A stretch of DNA of 64,000 nt, taken from NCBI GenBank assembly GCA_018292915.2, contig JACVVK020000436.1, forward strand, positions 417,501 to 481,500. The letters run 5' to 3'. This stretch comes from Batillaria attramentaria. Taxonomy: Eukaryota; Mollusca; Gastropoda; Batillariidae. The notes beneath the pieces were generated by a model. The model saw only the letters and a list, made by a program, of their open reading frames with translations. It did not search any database and was not told the origin of the DNA. Below are positions 33,371 through 43,437 of this stretch, in pieces. The translations under genes were made by a program, and so were the position numbers. How positions within the stretch are numbered: the first letter of the stretch is position 1; the number at the start of each line of letters is the position of its first letter.

Positions 33371-33841
33371 CTACGTACAGCAGTGAAAGCCAAACTAGAT
33401 CTTTCGTTCGTCCTCCGGAACTTTGAGAGTACTTATGTTTTCCATAGGCCTAAAACACATGCGAAATATATGGGGGGAGACCACCTGTCAGTCGCTGACA
33501 TCTTCGTTTTTGTTTATTTTGTTAAAATGTTTTACGGCGGCTAGTGTAGGGTTGGGTCAAACAAACAGACTTTTTACAAGCATGCGGATTCTATACTAAA
33601 TTTACGCCAGTCACACGTCGTGGATGCGGCGATTTTGGTTTTCACGTGTGATGCTATGTGTTATGTTTGGGAGAAAACATAATCTTGGCTCCAACTTCGA
33701 TACCGATCTTGGCTCCAACTTCGATATCGTAGGCATACCTACCTCTATTTTTCAAGGGGGAAATCTACAGAAAGGTTTTCCCGTTCCTGGTGTTCACTTC
33801 TGACAGCAATTCGGCGCTGCACACCATTGCACGCCCGAATT

Positions 33842-34020
33842 TTTGCGTGGTTTCTGTGCACTCGCAAAACCCCAAACACATGAGGTCGTGTGAGCTCGCC
33901 TAGCTGGTTGACGTCACAAACTTTTTGGCGTATGCGAGGTTCTGCATGGGTGAATGAATTCTTGTAATAAAGTCGTTCCCCTTACACAGAGTTACTTCCC
34001 GCAGACCTGACTGACAGACT
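33842..34020 (+). repeat. dispersed repeat 'C', copy 3 (partial)
   Basis: Matches 30495-30655 ('ACACATGAGGTCGTGTGAGC', 'GCGTATGCGAGGTTCTGCAT') and stops abruptly at 'CTGACAGACT'. The interval 33371-33841 shows nothing recognisable. Confidence 0.7.
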
Positions 34021-34204
34021 GGGCCCTATAATGAAACGCCAAACTAGTGATCTTTTTGTGACTAACAAAGGATGGGGCATATGGTGTGGCAACAGCCTCC
34101 GCATTAGGCCCATAGCACACCTAGTCTAGGCACCGGCTGTCTGATCTTACACAAATTCACTAAACTCAGCCAGTAAGATAGTGTAAAAACCATGACAAAA
34201 ACTT

Positions 34205-34311
34205 AGGGATTTCATGAAATCCCTAGAAATTTTAGGGATTTCAAGAAATCCCCGAGTGAAACAGTAATTACATGAACTTACTGAAAATTTCAGGGATTTC
34301 ATGAAATCCCT
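34205..34311. repeat. three clustered 20-bp palindromes
   Basis: AGGGATTTCATGAAATCCCT occurs as a perfect palindrome at 34205-34224 and 34292-34311. A near-copy (AGGGATTTCAAGAAATCCCC) lies at 34234-34253. Confidence 0.85.
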
Positions 34312-34468
34312 GATTACACAAATTCACTGTAACATATCAAGTGTTCATGTTCAGGGTCTGGGAGGGATGGCAGAAAGGAAACAAATAAATATACTTTGCA
34401 AAAATGTGCTGGTGGTGGTGTACAAATGCTCACATGCCTCCCCAGGGGTAGCAGCATGCAAAGTATGG

Positions 34469-34471
<3 letters not shown>

Positions 34472-34521
<50 letters not shown>

Positions 34522-34533
34522 CTCTCTCTCTCT
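34472..34533. repeat. (CA)n-(CT)n microsatellite
   Basis: A CA run then a CT run, followed by long A-rich stretches (34577-34636). 34640-35538 is intron of gene B without a recognised element; it includes a THAP-like or SINE-like feature in no place I could find. Confidence 0.85.
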
Positions 34534-35543
34534 CGATCTGTCAATCAATCAAGCAGTGAGATGATATTCAGTGCCAAAAAAAAAAAAAAAAAAGAAATGA
34601 AAAAAATAAAGAATAAAAAAAAAAAAAAAAAAAAATCGTCAAGTCAGAACATACCTTTGGTGGTCTAGGTGACTGACAACGACTGACCGGTGTACTTTTC
34701 AGGAAATAAAACTGACTAGTTGGGTTGCAACACCGTAACTTGACTAGTCGATGAAATTTAAAAAAAGAAAAGAAAAAAAAAGGTCATTTTATTTCCAACA
34801 ACTGGTTGAGAATATATAGTATCTCTCGTGTGCGCTGTCCTCCCCTTTCCTACCTTCCCGCGAGGAAAGGAACTCAAGAAACCTAACGATGTAGTGCACG
34901 CTAATTGTCTGACAGCTATAAGGTAAGAGAGTAAAATTGATTCGGGACAGTCGGCTCAGTGGCGTTCTTCCAATATGAGTATGATACATGGACGCGTAGT
35001 GCCCCACAGCAGTAAGTCAAACCTGAGATATACGCTTTTTTAGGCGAAAAAATAATAAATGCCAAGTGGTTTTATTACCGTTAGACCTATTGGAGTAAGA
35101 CTGGTTTGGAATTCGCGTGGATTCACCACGTTTTTACAAAGTTGAAACCCCCATGGATTGCGGAGCCCACCGTACAGCCGCCATCTTGTTTCTAATGTCA
35201 ACATGTCAATCCGATCGTCTTGGAGCATTAATTGTTCAATATATTTACTTCTGAGTATTTACTAAGAAATTGCTACAAATGTGAAAAATACTCAGTTTTG
35301 GTGGATTTATTTACAAAATCTGCGACCAGCGATACGTTCTTTCCATCAAGAGTTCCCCGACCACTCGACTCTCCAAAAATCCTTTTCTCACATATTTTGT
35401 CCAGCCTGACCACATTTCTTATACTCAGATTAATAAACACTGGGTACTTCTAATTTCTTCGGAACCCTCCATCCTTTGTTAGTCATCTGACGGATCACGT
35501 ATCACTCCACCGATTGCGTTTTCCGCTCTACTAGTTGGATCAG

Positions 35544-36903
35544 TGTCACGGATGCGTGACTTAGGGTAAATCATGTGCTGTTATGATTTCCGTATGACGG
35601 GTTGGTATGATTTCCGTATGCATCGTAACTATGTTCTGTGTGGCACACGTGCCTTGTTTCTGCACGGGCCACGCATGTATCCCTTGGTGAAGGTTTTACA
35701 CGGGACATTTGTGTATAATATGCTGACCTGTCCGTTTCCCTTGTTTAAGTCGATACAGGTAACCCGTTTTACACGTGGTGCAGGTGTATCCTGTGCGATA
35801 CTCACCCTATTCGCCCTAACAGTATAAAAACCATTGCTATTCACTTGCTATTCGCATTTGGCCCGGTAGTACCGACACGTCCGTTCAAGAGTCTGGCACT
35901 TCTTCTCGTCCGCTGTCTTTAAGGTCTACCGTCATAACCCCTCGCATCTTGCATATGGAGGTAAATGGTTCATATCTGTTATTTCCCGTATTATGTTTCA
36001 GGTCAGCTATTTTCTCTTGTGTAGATATTACCAACGGTCAGGAAGTTAGTATGAAACTTGACTATTGTGGCCGAAGTGTTATGTCGGCTAAGTATGTTTG
36101 ATTATTAGCCGTTTTACCAGTGAGTTTAACACTGACCTGTCTGTATGTTCTACTGACTTGTCCGATGTGACGGCTGTAGGCTTTTACCTTTAGCGTTTAG
36201 TATGTGCAGTTTCCTTTAGCGTTCGTAACATAGAAGCGTTCGCTGGTTTGTGCCATGGGTTAATATTATCCCATAGATAGGCAGTATGTGCTGGTTTAGC
36301 CCAAGGACTTACAATAGTGTATTGTTGCACAGGGGTTCTAGCCCGAGTGGCTGTTTTCGGGAGCCAGAAGCTGCCCTGTAGTCCCTTGTCCCGTGGAGGA
36401 TTTCTTGGCCCTGCGACGACTGAAGGGGAGGGAGCTTGACTGCCCGTATGTGGGATTCAGCGTGGGTGCTGGTCCACTAGAGCATCAGCGGTTGCCGTGA
36501 TGCTTTTGTAGAGCTGCCGAGCCAGCTCTATTTTCCGCCGCCTGTGGTGTTGTCTGCGGCTTGTGAACTGCACATCTGCACGTCTGCGCGCTTGGCCATC
36601 GTTGGAGGTACCATCCCGTGCACGTTAAAAAGCTCTGAGCGCTCTTAGATACAATTATTTGTATTTATATTTTAGGCATAGTATTTATTGCCTTGATTGA
36701 TTACCTTGCCTGTTCTTGATTGGTATTGTAGCTGTACTGTGACGTGTTATGCAATGACTGTTCGTCTTGTCAATAATATTGTGGTGGTGTGAATCCCCGC
36801 ACGTCTCAGTATCAGTTTGTGTTGTGCGACTGCGTGTGAGTGAGAGTAAAGAAAGAGCACGCACCTCTTACACCCATACATTACAGCACACACGGTCGTG
36901 ACA
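35544..36903 (+). mobile_element. solo LTR with TSD ATCAG
   Basis: It begins TGTCACGG and ends GTCGTGACA. ATCAG flanks both sides (35539-35543 and 36904-36908). The related repeat copy at 29953 shows the unoccupied site TTGGATCAGTGTACC. A core promoter-like CAGTATAAAAACC lies at about 35820, so transcription would run on the plus strand, opposite to gene B. Length 1360 bp. No internal region or second LTR is present. Its terminal bases resemble the solo LTR at 703-1830, but the families differ. Confidence 0.9.
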
Positions 36904-37138
36904 ATCAGTGTACCACGTAAACAGTGCCATCAAACCGCAACAATAATTGTCCGCTGGCAAAGATTTTGCCCAAACGAAAAGTGGTCGGATATTCAAGACT
37001 TCGCTTCAAATCGAATCATATGACACACAAGTCTTCGCTTTTCTAAAAAAAAAAATTCGCCATTTTTGAAAATGGCGCTGGCTGTAAGCAGTCACATTTT
37101 CACGCCCCGCCGAAAAGGGACTGCACTCTGGAGTCTAG
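36904..37138 (+). repeat. dispersed repeat 'D', copy 2
   Basis: Continues from the solo LTR and matches 29959-30191 with few differences, down to 'GACTGCACTCTGGAGTCTA'. Confidence 0.75.
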
Positions 37139-37234
37139 GCATAGCTTTGTCGAAGCAGCCATGGTTGCAGTTCGCGGTGGCCAGTTCTCCGATTTTCTGA
37201 TTGGTTGAAAAAAGAAAACAAGGGACAAATTTTC

Positions 37235-37291
37235 CAGGAGACACCTTACGTGCACACTATGCTGCTGCCTTCTTTCTGGCGGGAGTTGTGC

Positions 37292-37333
<42 letters not shown>

Positions 37334-38423
37334 CGGATGTAATGATGGCTATCTCCTAAACCACCTCTTTGGTGGACTATTTACTTTGAGAGAGTGAGTT
37401 TACGGGCTTAAAGCCGCGCAAGCCACAAAGATTAATTCGCGGCTCTCTTTACTTTGAGATGAAAAGGACAGTCATATGCTTAAGAGGTACCTTTCACGTT
37501 TTAATTTCATCTTATTGCATTTTTAAAAGAGGTATCGCCCATTTAAAGAAATCGGAGGTAAAAGTTGTTCAAATGTTTTCGTTTTGCAGAAAGTGGATGA
37601 TCATCTGAAAGATTCTGTGTAATTTTTTTTTTGATCTCAGGTAGGGGTGGTTTGCATTTAAGGCCGACTATCTATGAAAAAGACTCCTTCCAATGACTCA
37701 TTATCCCGACGTTTTTGTAATGTGCGACTGCTGCACATGACAGGAACTACTGCGCAGTTATATCTTGAATATCAAGAGTCACAGATACGTTAGATAAACT
37801 TTTTTTCACGTTTTTGCGAGAAACACCCGTCCAAAGAGTTCCGATTTTGCGATTTCGTAAGTACAATCCATGGTATTCAAGCCCATGTTTCAACAGCCCT
37901 CTAGATCTTCCAGGTTTTATGTAAAAATAAATTCAGCCAGGGAAGTCACAACAACAACAGGGAAATCACAAGTCATGAACAGTCAGACGACCTACGTGAG
38001 GCTCACGTCAAAATGTTTACTTCACAGACAAAATTTGTAAATATCGTCACTGCCTCCGACATTTTACCAGCCCTCTTGATTTTCCAGGTTTTATATAAAA
38101 ATTAATTCAGTAAGGGAAGTCACAACACCAACAGGGAAATCACAAGACATGAACAAGCATCCTCTGTCAGACGACCTGCGTGAAGCTGACGTCAGATGTT
38201 TAGTTCACGGAATTGACGTCCTCTCTCTCTCTCTCTCCAAAGATTCTAGATCCGCTACGTGTCTTTGGTAAGTTTTACAGAATTGAAGAAGAAAGAAAGA
38301 AAAAGAAAAACAACAACAACAACAAAAAATGAACGCCGGCATCATAAACAACAAAACAGACAAAACAGCATGAAATTTGGAGAAACAACTTAAAATTTAT
38401 GGGATGGGGCCATTCCTCCTTGT
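37235..38423 (+). mobile_element. PAL element copy 7 (no palindrome, no SINE)
   Basis: It begins inside PAL ('GACACCTTACGTGCACACTA'), has a (GT)n tract (37296-37331), both internal subrepeats, a (CT)n run at about 38221-38237, then the right arm 'AAAGATTCTAGATCCGCT' and the terminal '...GGGATGGGGCCATTCCTCCT'. It lacks SINE A between (CT)n and arm, as copy 1 does. A 57-bp insertion lies at 37391-37447. Confidence 0.7.
37391..37447 (-). mobile_element. 57-bp retro-insertion of the 'E' 3' end with 11-bp TSD
   Basis: TTTACTTTGAG is duplicated on both sides (37380-37390 and 37448-37458); other PAL copies have it once. On the minus strand the insert is the E hairpin (GCCGCG...CGCGGC) followed by 'TTTAAGCCCGTAAACTCACT'. 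A very short, extremely 5'-truncated copy with a TSD is direct evidence that E moves by target-primed reverse transcription. Confidence 0.85.
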
Positions 38424-38503
38424 TTCCATCCCTGTGGAAATCCCCGAAAATGTTGACGTCCGCGGATATCTCCGAACGGATAGGAAAATGACCTATAATA
38501 TAG

Positions 38504-38543
<40 letters not shown>

Positions 38544-38547
38544 GTAC

Positions 38548-38668
38548 CCCTCGCCGTAGAAGAAGACTATCTTGGCAACGGTGTCCGGATTTGCCCGACT
38601 GAAGTTGAGACAAGTGTAATTCTCCCACTCCTCTATCGCCTGCTCAATCACCCTGGTCATGTCCTCAG
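38548..38668 (-). CDS. gene B exon: N-terminal part of the astacin catalytic domain
   Basis: GTCTAG acceptor, GAGG|GTACGT donor (partly made by an adjacent (GT)n tract at 38508-38540), 121 bp, phase 1 in and 2 out. It encodes EDMTRVIEQAIEEWENYTC then LNFSRANPDTVAKIVFFYGE. This is the astacin pattern of I-x2-A-x3-W-x3-TC-x-x-F, followed by the beta strand I-x-F-x2-G-x-G-C. The Cys pairs with the final Cys of the domain. It joins 40609-40739 in phase (A+CT makes Thr). Confidence 0.9.
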
Positions 38669-38976
38669 CTAGACCAACATGAAACACACGATACTAGTTC
38701 TTAATACCTGAGTATAGGCTCCAACAAAAAGGGAACAAATGGTGATTTGGGGCATATTGCGGTATTGGTATATCTGAAAAGTGCAGTGGTATGGAATTTA
38801 TTTCTGTGGCATTGTGTAGACATGAGATTATGTTTGTTGAAAACTTGCCGCTGAAAAGTGGCTATTTTGAGCAAATGACTGGTAAAGTGTGCCATGGGAA
38901 TCGTCCTGGTACAGCGTGATTGAATTACATGCTCATCTTTAACATGTTTAAGAATCCGAAAATGCACAAATCTTAA

Positions 38977-39956
38977 AGGGCAAGGCAAGTCAAGTGCAAT
39001 GTTGGGTTTAGGGGATAGATAGTGATGTCCTAGACGGCTGCAGCCCAAAAGATTTGAACACGAATACACCATTCAGCATTTATCACACCAAACGGCAGCC
39101 GAAATGCGATGCCATGGAGGCTGCCATGTTGATCCTAGCAGTGACTTCACTCCCCCACTCAACAGCAGGCGAGATTCTGACACTGTGCGTGCAGGTGTGC
39201 CTGCTACACGTTTTAGGCGTGCTATTTCTGGCTCGTATACACACTTTGCTTATTTCCTGAAAGCTAGAATGGATTTGGGGATAGTTCCCTATAATTTCGA
39301 GCCAGAATATTCTGAGGAAGAGCTCAGTAAGGGGTCGGGCAGAAAACAGTGGGGACGATGGGGAAGAGCCGATTGATGAGAACGAGTGCAATTGTGGGAG
39401 ATGCGTGTTTGACAAGTGAAGCAGCAACATCGTTCGCAAAAGCGCCAGTGAAACAATCCGGGGTAAAATGATCTCCACAAACGAGGTCTCGATTGTTCCA
39501 GGCGTATTCCTGCACTCGGCGGGGCAAGCGAGCGTTCTTCAAAGTCTCCAACCATTTCGCACACAACCTCCGTTTTTCCTTTGATTTGTTTAGATTCGGA
39601 AATTCAAAAAAGCTTTTGTGGCTTCCATCTGCATTCTTACACATGCCCTGTTTGCTGAAACAACCAAACGCTTTGCACTGTGGCATCTCGAACACAAAAT
39701 AATACTCTGGAACAACCCGCTCAAAGCGGGCACTGCCGACAGTGGTGGGGGAGTGACGTCACCGTCAGCACCTTTCCCGTCTCATTCGCGAAAGAGTGCG
39801 GCAACATGGCGCAGCCCAGGAACCGAGAGCAGAGGGTGTTTTTGGCGCATTTTTGAGTAAATGGTACTTTGTTCACGAAAACTTTTGCTGTCTAACAGCT
39901 TAGGACCTCAATATCTGTCATTTAAACCCAATAGTGCTCTTGACTTGCCGTACCCT
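38977..39956 (-). mobile_element. Kolobok-like DNA transposon derivative (TTAA TSD, THAP domain)
   Basis: TTAA lies at 38973-38976 and 39957-39960. The ends are inverted over ~80 bp with gaps: AGGGCAAGGCAAGTCAAGTG at left and AGGGTACGGCAAGTCAAGAG (complement of the right end). The element carries a THAP-type zinc finger frame on the minus strand. TTAA duplication, RGG-type termini and a THAP domain together are features of the Kolobok superfamily. At 980 bp it lacks room for a full transposase, so it is non-autonomous or deleted. Confidence 0.8.
39324..39686 (-). CDS. THAP-domain protein fragment in the Kolobok-like element
   Basis: From ATG: MPQCKAFGCFSKQG, then SFFEFP, then KRRLCAKWLETL, then VCGDHFTPDCF, and FPIVPTVF near the end. 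These are the landmarks of a THAP zinc finger: C-x4-C at the start, the invariant Trp, C-x2-H (CGDH), F, and a Pro near the C-terminus. THAP fingers bind the ends of their transposon. The catalytic part of a transposase is not seen downstream, so the product is a DNA-binding fragment (about 120 residues). Expression is unknown; it lies in an intron of gene B on the same strand. Confidence 0.7.
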   Translation of the reverse strand: MPQCKAFGCFSKQGMCKNADGSHKSFFEFPNLNKSKEKRRLCAKWLETLKNARLPRRVQEYAWNNRDLVCGDHFTPDCFTGAFANDVAASLVKHASPTIALVLINRLFPIVPTVFCPTPY

Positions 39957-40149
39957 TTAAAGTCGCTGAAATTGACCCACCATAAGTTCTTTTTTTTATT
40001 TTCTCAAAAGTGGCTGAGCGACTTTTTCCCCTACTGTATTATATAATATTATGTATGATTCATTCCGTAGGTAAATACAAAGTAAGCATCTGTTCACTCG
40101 TTATTGAAGTAAAACGTACGATACCACCTTTTAACTTCTTATACAAAGA

Positions 40150-40345
40150 AGAGGGTGGGTGTGGGTGTTGTTGGGTGGGTGTTTGGGGGTTTAACGTCCT
40201 TTTCCACCACATACGGGTGATATCAAGGACGGGGCAACGATGAAAAAGCCAGCACAAATATTTGGCCCCAGCCGGGATACGAACTCACGACCCGAGCATC
40301 AGACGTGGACCAACGCTCTACCATTCGGGCACCCAGGCTCCCCTA
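40150..40345 (-). mobile_element. tRNA-derived SINE 'A' in gene B intron
   Basis: On the minus strand: head GGGAGCCTGGGTGCCCGAAT, B box GAGTTCGTATCC, tail with 'GATATCACCCGTATGTGGTG'. A (GGGT)n-like CCCACC tail ends it. Confidence 0.8.
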
Positions 40346-40608
40346 TACAGAGAAGAGAATCTTGGAAAGTTTCTCACCGGTGGCTGTACCGGGAATTCTG
40401 CGGAAATCTAGTGTCTGTGTGTGTGTGTACGTACATGCACCATTGTCAAGGTCACGCGAAAATAATTTAAGTCCAAGTTCAAAGTTCAAACAACTTTACT
40501 GTGCCTATCAGTTACATACACATTTGTCTTGGGTCAGTAATAAGAGTATGCAAGAGCAACTTACTGAAACTGCTGTCGTCAACCGAAAATATTTGAAGAG
40601 CAACTCAC

Positions 40609-40739
40609 TGAACATGCTGTCGTCATCAAAGTCATAGAAGACCTGTCCTTCGGGCTGTCTAGTGATGAAAGGTTCCCCATCAGTGTCGATCACGACTTCT
40701 TTTACGGCCTTGCGTTTGCTTCTTCTGTTGGGATCCCCT
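40609..40739 (-). CDS. gene B exon: propeptide/catalytic junction
   Basis: TTTCAG acceptor, TTCA|GTGAGT donor, 131 bp, phase 2 in and 1 out. It encodes GDPNRRSKRKAVKEVVIDTD then a GEPFITRQPEGQVFYDFDDDSMF stretch ending where the catalytic domain helix starts. The basic run RRSKRK is a plausible furin-like or tryptic maturation site. QVFYDFDDD resembles the first strand of the astacin domain (consensus I/V-P-Y-x-F/I). It joins in phase to both neighbours. Confidence 0.85.
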
Positions 40740-40879
40740 CTGAAACTGGGCATTACATTTTATAAAAAATCAGTCTGTCCAACAGATCAGTTGCAATTTA
40801 AGATATCCATTAATAAAAACGCTAAATAAAAATAAAATACATTTTAAAATCACAAAATCATCCTAATTACAAATATTTT

Positions 40880-41382
40880 TTTTTACACAAAACCAGTCAG
40901 AGCTACAGAGCTGTGCTACGAAAACAGGCAGTATAATTGGATGATCTTCCCAATTTCAGAAGATGAAGCCATCTGGACATTTTTTTCGAAAAAATTCGTA
41001 ACATGACCGATTTTTTAAAATCGGCGATAACTCTTCTGAAAATGAGGCAGGCTAAAAATCGTGAAAGGTAGCTCTGGAGAAGGTGAATTCCCATTTTATC
41101 TCAAAGTAAAAAGGCCTGAAACGAGGTGGTTTAGGAGATAGTCATCATTACATCCGTCCACACACACACACGTCTCACAACTCCCGCCAAAAAGAACGCA
41201 GCAGCATAGTGTGCACGTAAGGTGTCTATGACGCAGATTTCGTTACGTCACTGTGTGCGTGAAAGTAAGTATTGTGTGGAGAAACGTCACAGTCTTGTTT
41301 TGTATCACTGAAACTTGCTGCTGCGCGTAGCAAAATCTGCCCCGTCTCATAAAGTTGTTTCTCTATAGAGAAACAACTTAAA
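40880..41382 (-). mobile_element. PAL element copy 8 (palindrome-side fragment)
   Basis: About 500 bp matching the palindrome-proximal part of PAL, ending with the perfect palindrome at 41352-41379. It contains the short 'CACACACACACGTCTC' tract and 'GGTGTCTATGACGCAGATTT'. It is truncated on the left at an A/T-rich edge. Confidence 0.75.
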
Positions 41383-41754
41383 AAACAAGAGACATTACAG
41401 ATTTTTCAGAAACCACGAAAAGTTAAAGAAAAAAAAAACATAAAATTACTAAGCGAAACACCATAAAATATCTAATGTAGTACCTGTCTAGGGCGGACAA
41501 TTTGTCTCAGACCCTTGAGTGTCCGTCTTTACTCTTAAACCAAGTCAATGATATTTGACAAAATATATTAGATAAAAAAGGCACTTCTGGAAAAATTAAC
41601 AAAATATTCTATGAACGTATGCTTCAAACCAAATTTAAAATCAGGCGAGCTCTGTCTACATTCTCCCAAAAATAAAAAAGGTAATACTGTAGAAAGAACT
41701 GACACAGGATGATGATGATGATGATGATGATGACGATGACGAATCTTTCAACCT

Positions 41755-41965
41755 AGGCCATATGAATTGGTGATTTTAGCCGCTCACGACCATGGTTTCA
41801 TGGGGGGGGGGGGGGGAGAACCTACCATCATACTGCTGAAACACCTAACAGATCTAAGGGCATCTCACCATTCACAGAAACCCCTGTTCCCCTCCCACCG
41901 GGAGCAAAGTGGTCGCTACATTAACCTAGGCCATGTGAATAGATGATTTTGGGCCGCTCAACACT
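41755..41965. repeat. short dispersed repeat shared with 16420-16590
   Basis: Contains two copies of '(A/T)AACCTAGGCCAT(A/G)TGAAT', the stretches 'TTAGCCGCTCA' and 'CCCCTCCCACCGGGAG', and a poly-G run. Preceded by (ATG)n at 41711-41735. 41383-41710 shows nothing recognisable. Confidence 0.5.
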
Positions 41966-42522
41966 TTCACATCTGGCGGATGGCAAATTTCCTTCATCCC
42001 CATACTCGTGCAAGATTAAACCGCGTCATGTCACGACGTAAATTAATCTTTAGTCGCTTTTTGCGTGTTGCCGTGACGTAAATTTTTTTTAGCCAGAACA
42101 CGCTGCTGGAAAATTGCTAGGGGTAGTGCATGTGCATCTTTTAGGTACATCCACGTGTAATTTTTGTGGGGACCACTCGTTGTGAATCACGGATTTTTAA
42201 ACCATGACCTGTAATAGTGGTAGAGTGGTAGGCCTACATATGAAACAAATGGAAAAAGTGAGTAAACATTATTACATCTATCAGTATATACGAACTGCTC
42301 CTGGTGTTTCAAATATTAAGAAAGTAAATGTTTGAATGTATCAAGTGAATGAACTGTTTTCAGACAGGTTGGAATTGAATTCCAGAGGGACGCTCCAGCG
42401 AACGAAAGACTAGATTTATACAAATCTTTTGGAAGCTACAGGTGTAGCACCAAAACCCTTACATATCGAAGGCTGTTTGAGGCCAACACTTTTTGCTGGC
42501 TTTTCCATAGTTGCCACGTGAC

Positions 42523-42554
<32 letters not shown>

Positions 42555-42800
42555 TGTGGTTTTTTTTTATTACTATTTTTTCCAGTATATATACATACAC
42601 ACACAAAGACGTACAAATGCAGGCACATATGGGGTCAAGACACAGTTTAACACATGGGCAAGCAGTTAAACAGACACTGACTGCATGGTGACCATTGGAG
42701 TACATGCCTACACAAACATATACGTGAAAGCCTACATACGTATACATACATACATACATACATACATACATACATACATACATACATACATACATACATA
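42523..42800. repeat. (TAA)n and (CATA)n microsatellites
   Basis: (TAA)n is at about 42523-42553 and (CATA)n at about 42740-42800. The interval 41966-42939 has no recognised gene. Confidence 0.9.
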
Positions 42801-42939
42801 CAACAGAAACCACATACATACATATCTATAAATGTGTAGGCAAAAACAGTATCGCACCATCACTGTAGTGTAAGTAACTGTTTTTATAGACAATGGTCAG
42901 GTGTTCCGGGAGCTACAGTTCAAGGAGGACCGAAAAATA

Positions 42940-43310
42940 ATTGTGCATTGTGTGGGCACTTCTTCAATGATTGGCTCAAAGCGCCGCGAGCTGAATCCAA
43001 CACTCACGTGAATCACACGCATTCTCTACACATGAACACATTACAATCTCGTGGTGCGAAGGGTCTGCTCAGCTACTTCAGTTTCGGAATTTAGAATTGC
43101 ATTTATTTTCTAAGTTTGTGAGCTGAACATTCCCAAAGCAGAAGGGGAGGAAGGCGGAGTACTAGGAGAGAACCCCCCGACGATCGGCCCGAATGAACGG
43201 TGCCACGTACGAGATGGAAAAATTCTTCGCCCCGAGTGGGTCTCGAACCTGACTTCTTGCACTGGTGGCGAAGTCTCTTAACCACTAGACCACCGACCGC
43301 CCCATCACCA
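42940..43310 (-). mobile_element. SINE 'B', full length with tRNA-like head
   Basis: On the minus strand: head GGGCGGTCGGTGGTCTAGTG, A box TGGTCTAGTGG, B box GGTTCGAGACC. The body carries 'AATAAATGCAATTCTAAATT' and 'GGCGCTTTGAGCC' and ends near 'ACAATGCACAATTATT'. It explains the head-less copies at 19207, 60150 and 62690. The A/B box spacing fits an RNA polymerase III promoter. (GATG)-type repeats beside the head are at 43302-43324. Confidence 0.8.
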
Positions 43311-43437
43311 TCACCATCACCATCAAATGGTGAAAACGGACGTTTACCAGAATACATCCATGCCTATTGACAATGTATATAACGGAGGCGCCCTATAACG
43401 GAGGTCAAAATACAAATACGATATAAGTTACAAGTAA

